Assembly: GCA_038363925.1 (NCBI GenBank)
Contig: JAQQWL010000011.1
Location: 186,001 to 250,000 of the forward strand
DNA length: 64,000 nt
Source: Apiospora phragmitis
Taxonomy: Eukaryota; Ascomycota; Sordariomycetes; Amphisphaeriales; Apiosporaceae
Reading direction: 5' to 3'
The notes under the pieces are model-generated. The model worked only from the letters and a program-made list of their open reading frames with translations, was not told the DNA's origin and made no database searches. Positions 58,326 through 64,000 of the stretch are shown one piece after another (within the stretch, counting starts at the first letter, position 1; each line of letters starts with the position of its first letter). Made by a program: the position numbers and the translations under genes.

Positions 58326-61300
58326 ATCGGAGGGTGTTGTGGAAGAAGAGTGCCGGCGACTACTATTAGGTTTAGCGTGGAGGGGTGTGAGGTCCTGTCG
58401 TGGCCCTCGAGATCTGTAGCTCAGAGGTAGAAGGCGGGTAGGTTGTGACAGAGTTGGAGATGTACAAGCAGGAGTATGTATAGGGGATGGAGGTCTTTTA
58501 AACCGAGGGGCCCGAAGTGAACCGCCAAGTGGGAGGGGACCTGCATGGCCAAAGGGAGTAGACGAGGAAAAGCCGAGCCCGGCATCTTTATTCCAGCTCT
58601 GGCCGCAGCAGTGCACATCATGCAGCAGCAGCAGCAGAGTTATTCCGGGGAGGAATGCATGGCTCAGTAGTGGAAGCCAGTGGCCCCTAGGATCATGACC
58701 AAGTTCACTACCAGCACTACCCCGCGGCGCGGACAATCTGTCATGTCTCGGCCATCGTCGCGCCCCAGCCCCTGCTTCCACGCTCGCGGCCGCGGTGTCG
58801 CTGCTAAAAGAAGAACCGTGACGGCCAGGCGCGGGCTGTGATAGGGCAGCGGGCCAGGAGCTACGAGTCGCCGGTGCAGTAGCGGATGCTGCGGATCTGC
58901 GCCGCCATACCCCAACCTGATATTGATTGTGACGAGAGTGGATCGCGTTGGTGAGGAGTAGTCGTGGTTTATTAGGGCGTGGGGTAGTAGTCGTCGTACC
59001 CCGATGTTTTGGCGGGGTAGCAGATAATGATGATAGTGCCGATAGCTTCCACGGCTGCTGGCAGTGCATTATCAGAGCGTTTCCCCCGTCAGCACCCGCA
59101 GCAGTTGGACCACAGGTAGGGTACCGGGAAGTTGACGATGGATGAAGTGCCTTGGACATATTGGACGCTTTTCCTCTCATGTTTCTGGCGCAACCTGTTC
59201 GATTGTTGACCCGTTCAAGTTGAAACATTATTACGGGAATATGAGGTAAAGGTCAATGAGGGCTTCTCTGAATGATATTCCGGAAATACTGCTAGGAACG
59301 CAGCTTCCTCGGTATGCGAATGATACAGTTAGCATGCTTTTGGAGACGACCGCTCTTCCCGCTGCCCCCACAATCTCCAATGCACTTCATTAATGCCTGG
59401 ATGCTCGGAAACGCTCTCTGGTCTACGCACATAACTACACGCACCTATGTTTCCAAACCAACGGGATGGCGATTCTTCCTTCACCTAAGTAACTGGAACA
59501 TGGCACACATTGTATTCTCTGGTTTCCCGGGGAGCATCCTAGGTTGAACATTCCACGTTCCACAGCCCACACTACATACATACCTTCCTTCCCCTTCCCT
59601 TGCGTTGGCTTGAAACCCCTTTAGCACAGGCTTTCAGGGTGGTGCATCCCATCCCACCGAATCCCAAGTTTCCGGGTCATCCAGATGGTGGTTTTTTGCA
59701 GATCTTGGCAGATCACATACTAATCCTCAGCAAGACCAGCATGAGACAAATGAGCAGCCAACAAACAGTCATGTGCACAAGACTTGGGTCTGCGCAAACC
59801 GGCATTTACGTAAGTCATGACATGGCAGAGAACGATGCGCTTAGGATCGGCTCTATTGAAGAGCCTCATGCCTCATGCCCCATGCCCTGAGCCGCTGTGT
59901 CGGTAATTAGGCTAGAGTTCAAGATGCCTGGTATGAATGTGACTGTAGTCTTATTGCGAGTCGGCCGCTGTCAAAGGGGGTCGCACTTGCATGCCTATCC
60001 AATGGCTGGCACCGCTTGAGCAAGAATAAACCGGTTTCAACACCGACCGATCATGATACTCAGCAGAGCAACAATAGAATGACTCTTTTGGACCAAAAAA
60101 AAACCTCGTTCCTAACACTGGAACTATGGCTTTCTATCCTTGGGTCATTTTGAACTGTTTTCGAAGCATATCACCGGAGTAGCTTCGGAACATAGGCCCG
60201 TTCAAACCCACCGAGTTTACTGCTTGGCACTCACCGCTCTCGTAACGCTTCACCGACCTTGCGCCACACAACGACACAAGCCTCTATATATGTGTGGTCT
60301 ATGTCGCCAACTCAGTGATGGCGTAGAGTTGGATGTTCTGGGCGTTTCTCAAGGATAGAAAAAGCAACACGGCGAATTCAGGCGAACTCGATGAAATCAT
60401 AGAGGGACCGCGGGAGCTGAGGCCTCTCAGCACTGTTGGCCGGCAGGACTGCCACGTCTCGGGCCTACGCATTCTAGCTCATGTAAAGTTCGGCAATCAT
60501 CTATCGATCTCAGCTTCTTTCGGACTCGACAGTGCCTTGCTTATCTGGTTCTGCAGCAGCTGGCTGGCTGTCATGGGCTATGGAAACTTGTAAAAATTGA
60601 ACAGGTATGTGACAGAAAGATAACTCTTGGTTTTGGGGAGCTGTTGTGGACTTTTTAGGGGTTCGGAGGCACCCGGCGCCTGTGCGTGGTTAGTGCCTTG
60701 CAAACCCACAGCCTCTCACCAAAACCAGGTTCTGGGATTATGCGCACCATCTGATAGGGTTCTATCCGTAATTGTCAGACATTGATCAAGACAAACATGA
60801 ACGCCCTCTCATCAGGTAATCAAAGTCTAAGCCGGAAGCAGAGAAGTGGTAATTAAATCCTGACCGGGAAGATAAAAGTGAGATAGAGTGGTGGGAATGT
60901 CTTAGATGGCCCGAGAATGACAGAAAGGTCTTGTACGGTAGGCTGGAAACTGGATCTCGAAAAAAGGCTAAGTTACAGGGGGCAAAATAGCAGAACAAGA
61001 CTCCGGCAAACAATGATTGGCGCAGCTTCCGCCACGACCGTTAGGACGTTGCAGAACAGTGCAACGGCTCTCGCACCTTGCAACGTGACTGGTTCCTGGC
61101 TTGCTGGCCACGCCTTACTACAGGCCATTAAGACTTCTCGACCCCAGCTTTCTGGCTGCCCGGTTCTCCCGATTACGTCGTCAATGTCCATCTTATGGAA
61201 TGACGACCTGCCAAGCGCGAAGCACCATCGTGGAACCCCCTAACACGCATTAGACGACAAACATGCGTTTGGTGCTGATTAACAAGCAATGCAGGCTTGC

Positions 61301-62156
61301 CAGACTTTGCTCTCGCACGCGCCCAGATGGAGTCTCGCCATCCACCACCACCATTATCTTGAAGAGGGCTCCCGATTGCCCCGATGGAACGATCGCAGCT
61401 GCAACACACCCAAGGTGAACTATTCAATGCGTTGCCTCTCCCTCACCTTGACTGGCTGCAACCAAGGATGGGGGGCATGAATGACCAAGCCAATTAGACC
61501 GGTGGCGACGTCGACCTTAGCCAATATTCTCGAACGGGCCCGACCAGATTGGTCCAGCAATGCAAGCGGCGACCCGACAGCATCGGACCATGTCGCCCAT
61601 TGTTCATTGTTCCAGGATGCCACTGACCACCGATCGCAATAAACACCGGGGTAATGTCACCTCTAGGCTCTGCACCGCCCTGCTCAAACCTACAGATTCT
61701 GGGCCCTGTCCAACGTCGATCGGCAATTTACCCGTCATACTGTAAATAATGGGCAAAAAAAAAAAATCAATGCAGGGGAATACCTCCCACCGACTCATCA
61801 ACCATGACGGGTGATTGGTAGATCTGAGCCAGCTTTACCGTACTTGTATATGGTGGTGCAGGTGCCCCGGGACCCGAAGTCTGTTTAAATGAAAGCGCTC
61901 CCTCAGCGCCTCCTTCCTTCCTGTGACACTCCGTGCCAACAAGTGACACTACTTACCTTAAGTAGACCGTTTTCATATTGAACGAGGCGGCGATTCTTTC
62001 CCTCCCGCGTTCACGTCCAAGACCTTCTCCCACCCTTATCCACTCGTTCCAAGGTTGAATTCGTCTTTGGAGATCCAAACAAGAGACCTATAATTTTTTG
62101 ATATTGGTTTAGCGAAGACAACTTCAGGAGAACTTGATCGGAAACATACACCCATC
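58326..62156. other. Long intergenic region
   Basis: This is the upstream region of the thiamine-diphosphate gene (to the left) and of the flavoprotein gene (to the right). Several small frames are present on both strands, but none is recognisable and no RNA gene or repeat structure was seen. (The long minus frame that continues upstream from exon 1 of the enzyme is leader sequence.). Confidence 0.5.
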
Positions 62157-63830
62157 ATGGGTCAAGGACCAAGTTCGCCGTTGGCCGGCTGCCTCAACGC
62201 CGTCTGCAACGGCCGCACCGGCTGCGTCGCGTATCCCGACACCCCACTCTACCAGGTCGCCTGGGTCAACCGCTACAACCTCGACATCCCCGTGAACCCC
62301 GCCGCCGTGACCCGGCCAGACACGGCCGAAGATGTGGCCGGCTTCGTCAAATGCGCAGCCTCGAACAACGTCCAGGTGCAAGCCAAGTCGGGCGGGCACT
62401 CCTATGCGTACGTTGCACGCCACACACCCACGATGCGGTTCCCTATACCCAGACTTTGATTCCCGATGAGCTAACATATGATGCCCTCCCTCCAGCAACT
62501 TCGGCGTCGGAGGCAAAGATGGCGAGCTTGTCATCGACCTGAAGAACATGCAGCACTTCTCCATGGACACAAATACCTGGCAGGCCACCATCGGCGCCGG
62601 CACGAAGCTCGGAGATGTCACCGACAGGCTCCACAAGAACGGCAAGAGGGCCATGGCCCATGGCACGTGCCCGGGCGTAGGCATTGGTGGGCATGCAACC
62701 ATCGTGAGTTAGCTGAACTCCAATTTTATGCGCAATATGCTGACTATTGTTCTTTCCAGGGTGGCCTAGGTCCCTCGTCGCGCATGTGGGGATCTTGTCT
62801 TGACCACGTAATGGAGGTTGAGGTGGTGACGGCCGACGGCAAGATCCAGCGGGCCAGCGAAAAGGAAAACTCCGACTTGTTCTTCGTATGTGCATCCATC
62901 CATGGCGAGCGAGCAGAACTAACTCATGATGAATAGGCTCTGAAGGGTGCTGGCGCAAGCTATGGCGTCATCACTGAATTCGTCATGAAGACTCATCCCG
63001 AACCCGGCAGTGTCGTCCAGTACAGCTTCTCGTTGACTTTCGGAAAACATGCAGACATGGCCGACGTCTTCGAGCAGTGGCAGACGCTGATCGGCGACCC
63101 GGACCTCGACCGCCGGTTCGGCACCGAGATCGTCATGCACGAGCTCGGCCTCATCATCACGGCCACCTTCTACGGCACCGAGGACGAGTTCAAGGCGACG
63201 GGCATCCCGGACAAGATCCCCAAGGGCAAGATCTCGGTCGTGATCGACGACTGGCTCGCGGTGCTGACGCAGCAGGCGCAGGACGCGGCCCTGTACCTGT
63301 CGGACATCCGCAGCGCCTTCACGGCGCGCAGCCTGGCCTTCAAGAGCGACGAACTGATGTCGAAAGACGGCATCTCCAAAATGATGAAGTACCTCGACGA
63401 CCAGGACCGCGGCACGCTCATCTGGTTCCTCATCTTTGACGCGAGCGGCGGCGCTATCGGCGACGTGCCGATGAACGCGACGGCGTACTCGCACCGCGAC
63501 AAGGTCATGTTCTGCCAGGGCTACGGCATCGGCATCCCGACGCTGACGCAGACGACCAAGGACTTCATGAACGGCCTCATCGACACCATCCAGGGTACGG
63601 TGCCGCAGACCCTCACCACCTACCCGGGCTACGTCGACCCGCAGCTCGGCGCCGGCGCGCAGCAGTCGTACTGGGGGCCCAACCTCGACGCGCTCGGCCG
63701 GATCAAGTCGCAGTGGGATCCCAAAGACATGTTCCACAATCCCCAGAGCGTCGCGCCCCTTACGCTCAATGCGCGCCAGGAGTCGTCGGCAGCTAGCAGC
63801 ATTAACAAGCGACTGCTGCGCATACTGTGA
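62157..63830 (+). CDS. FAD-linked oxidase, oligosaccharide-oxidase-like
   Basis: Four exons (62157-62407, 62496-62703, 62760-62885, 62937-63830) encode 492 residues with no disruption. All three introns have GT...AG ends. The FAD-binding (PP-loop) half shows KSGGHSYANFG, whose His is the usual 8-alpha-histidyl FAD ligand. It also shows HGTCPGVGIGGHAT, whose Cys is the usual 6-S-cysteinyl ligand, so FAD is probably held by two bonds as in glucooligosaccharide and chitooligosaccharide oxidases. The C-terminal half contains ALKGAGASYGVITEF and, near the end, QSYWGPNLDALGRIKSQWDP, the berberine-bridge-type closing motif. Members oxidise sugars or secondary metabolites with O2, making H2O2. Unlike secreted relatives, no signal peptide is visible. 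The N-terminus MGQGPSS fits an N-myristoylation site. Confidence 0.9.
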
Positions 63831-64000
63831 AACCGAAGCCGCTTGTAACGTGACAACGGCGCAGCAGCTTTCTCGCTAAAGGAATATGGAGAAGTGGAGG
63901 AAGGAACCTAAGAACTGCTTGCTTTTCAATTCTTATGATTGTACGACTTTTTATTCTTCATGTTGTTATGCTTTTTTGATACCCGGATGCCTAATTAGCT
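63831..64000. other. 3' flank of the flavoprotein gene
   Basis: This is downstream untranslated sequence with AT-rich runs near 63930-63990; nothing else is visible before the window ends. Confidence 0.6.

Noticed and set aside
58158..59228. 356-codon minus frame
   Set aside because: Only its last 55 codons (exon 1 of the enzyme) are real; the rest is leader sequence open by chance.

Overview
This window comes from a filamentous ascomycete (Pezizomycotina; Sordariomycete-like is my guess). Genes carry short GT-AG introns. The families present are typical of these fungi: HET, HeLo/pseudokinase, BCS1-like ATPase, glucooligosaccharide-oxidase-like flavoprotein and Pho80-type cyclin. Much of the window shows repeat-induced point mutation (RIP): long AT-rich stretches where CpA/TpG is nearly absent but CpG persists.

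Layout. (1) 1-14.5 kb is a gene graveyard: the 3' end of a BCS1-like AAA ATPase, an APH-type kinase remnant, a HET-domain pseudogene, a SET-domain methyltransferase pseudogene, a conserved-fungal-family pseudogene, an F-box pseudogene and a dead copy of the translation factor GUF1/EF4. Most nonsense codons are explained by C-to-T change of Gln or Arg codons. (2) 14.5-37.8 kb is an AT-rich transposon island. It holds four Fot1/pogo-like DNA transposons with terminal inverted repeats (TIRs) and target-site duplications (TSDs), plus a fifth nested inside one of them. It also holds a complete but dead Ty3/gypsy chromovirus (700-bp LTRs, 5-bp TSD) and remnants of a C2H2 zinc-finger gene. (3) 37.8-64 kb is mostly ordinary sequence: a cytochrome b5-domain gene, a large gene combining a HeLo-like region, a pseudokinase and a trypsin-like protease, a zinc alcohol dehydrogenase, a small Cys-rich protein, a 193-bp palindromic MITE, a Pho80-like cyclin, tRNA-Gly(GCC), a thiamine-diphosphate (acetolactate-synthase-like) enzyme and a four-exon FAD-linked oligosaccharide-oxidase-like gene.

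The intact genes do not form an obvious pathway. The most interesting gene is at 42134-45708. It joins parts seen in fungal non-self recognition and cell-death proteins (HeLo-like region, pseudokinase) to a serine-protease domain with all three catalytic residues visible. Several otherwise healthy genes (this one, the dehydrogenase, the cyclin, cytochrome b5, BCS1) break by single bases, often in homopolymers. This looks more like assembly indels than decay and should be resolved before any of them is called a pseudogene. The genes at 3-14 kb differ: they carry RIP-type stops as well as frameshifts and are truly dead.
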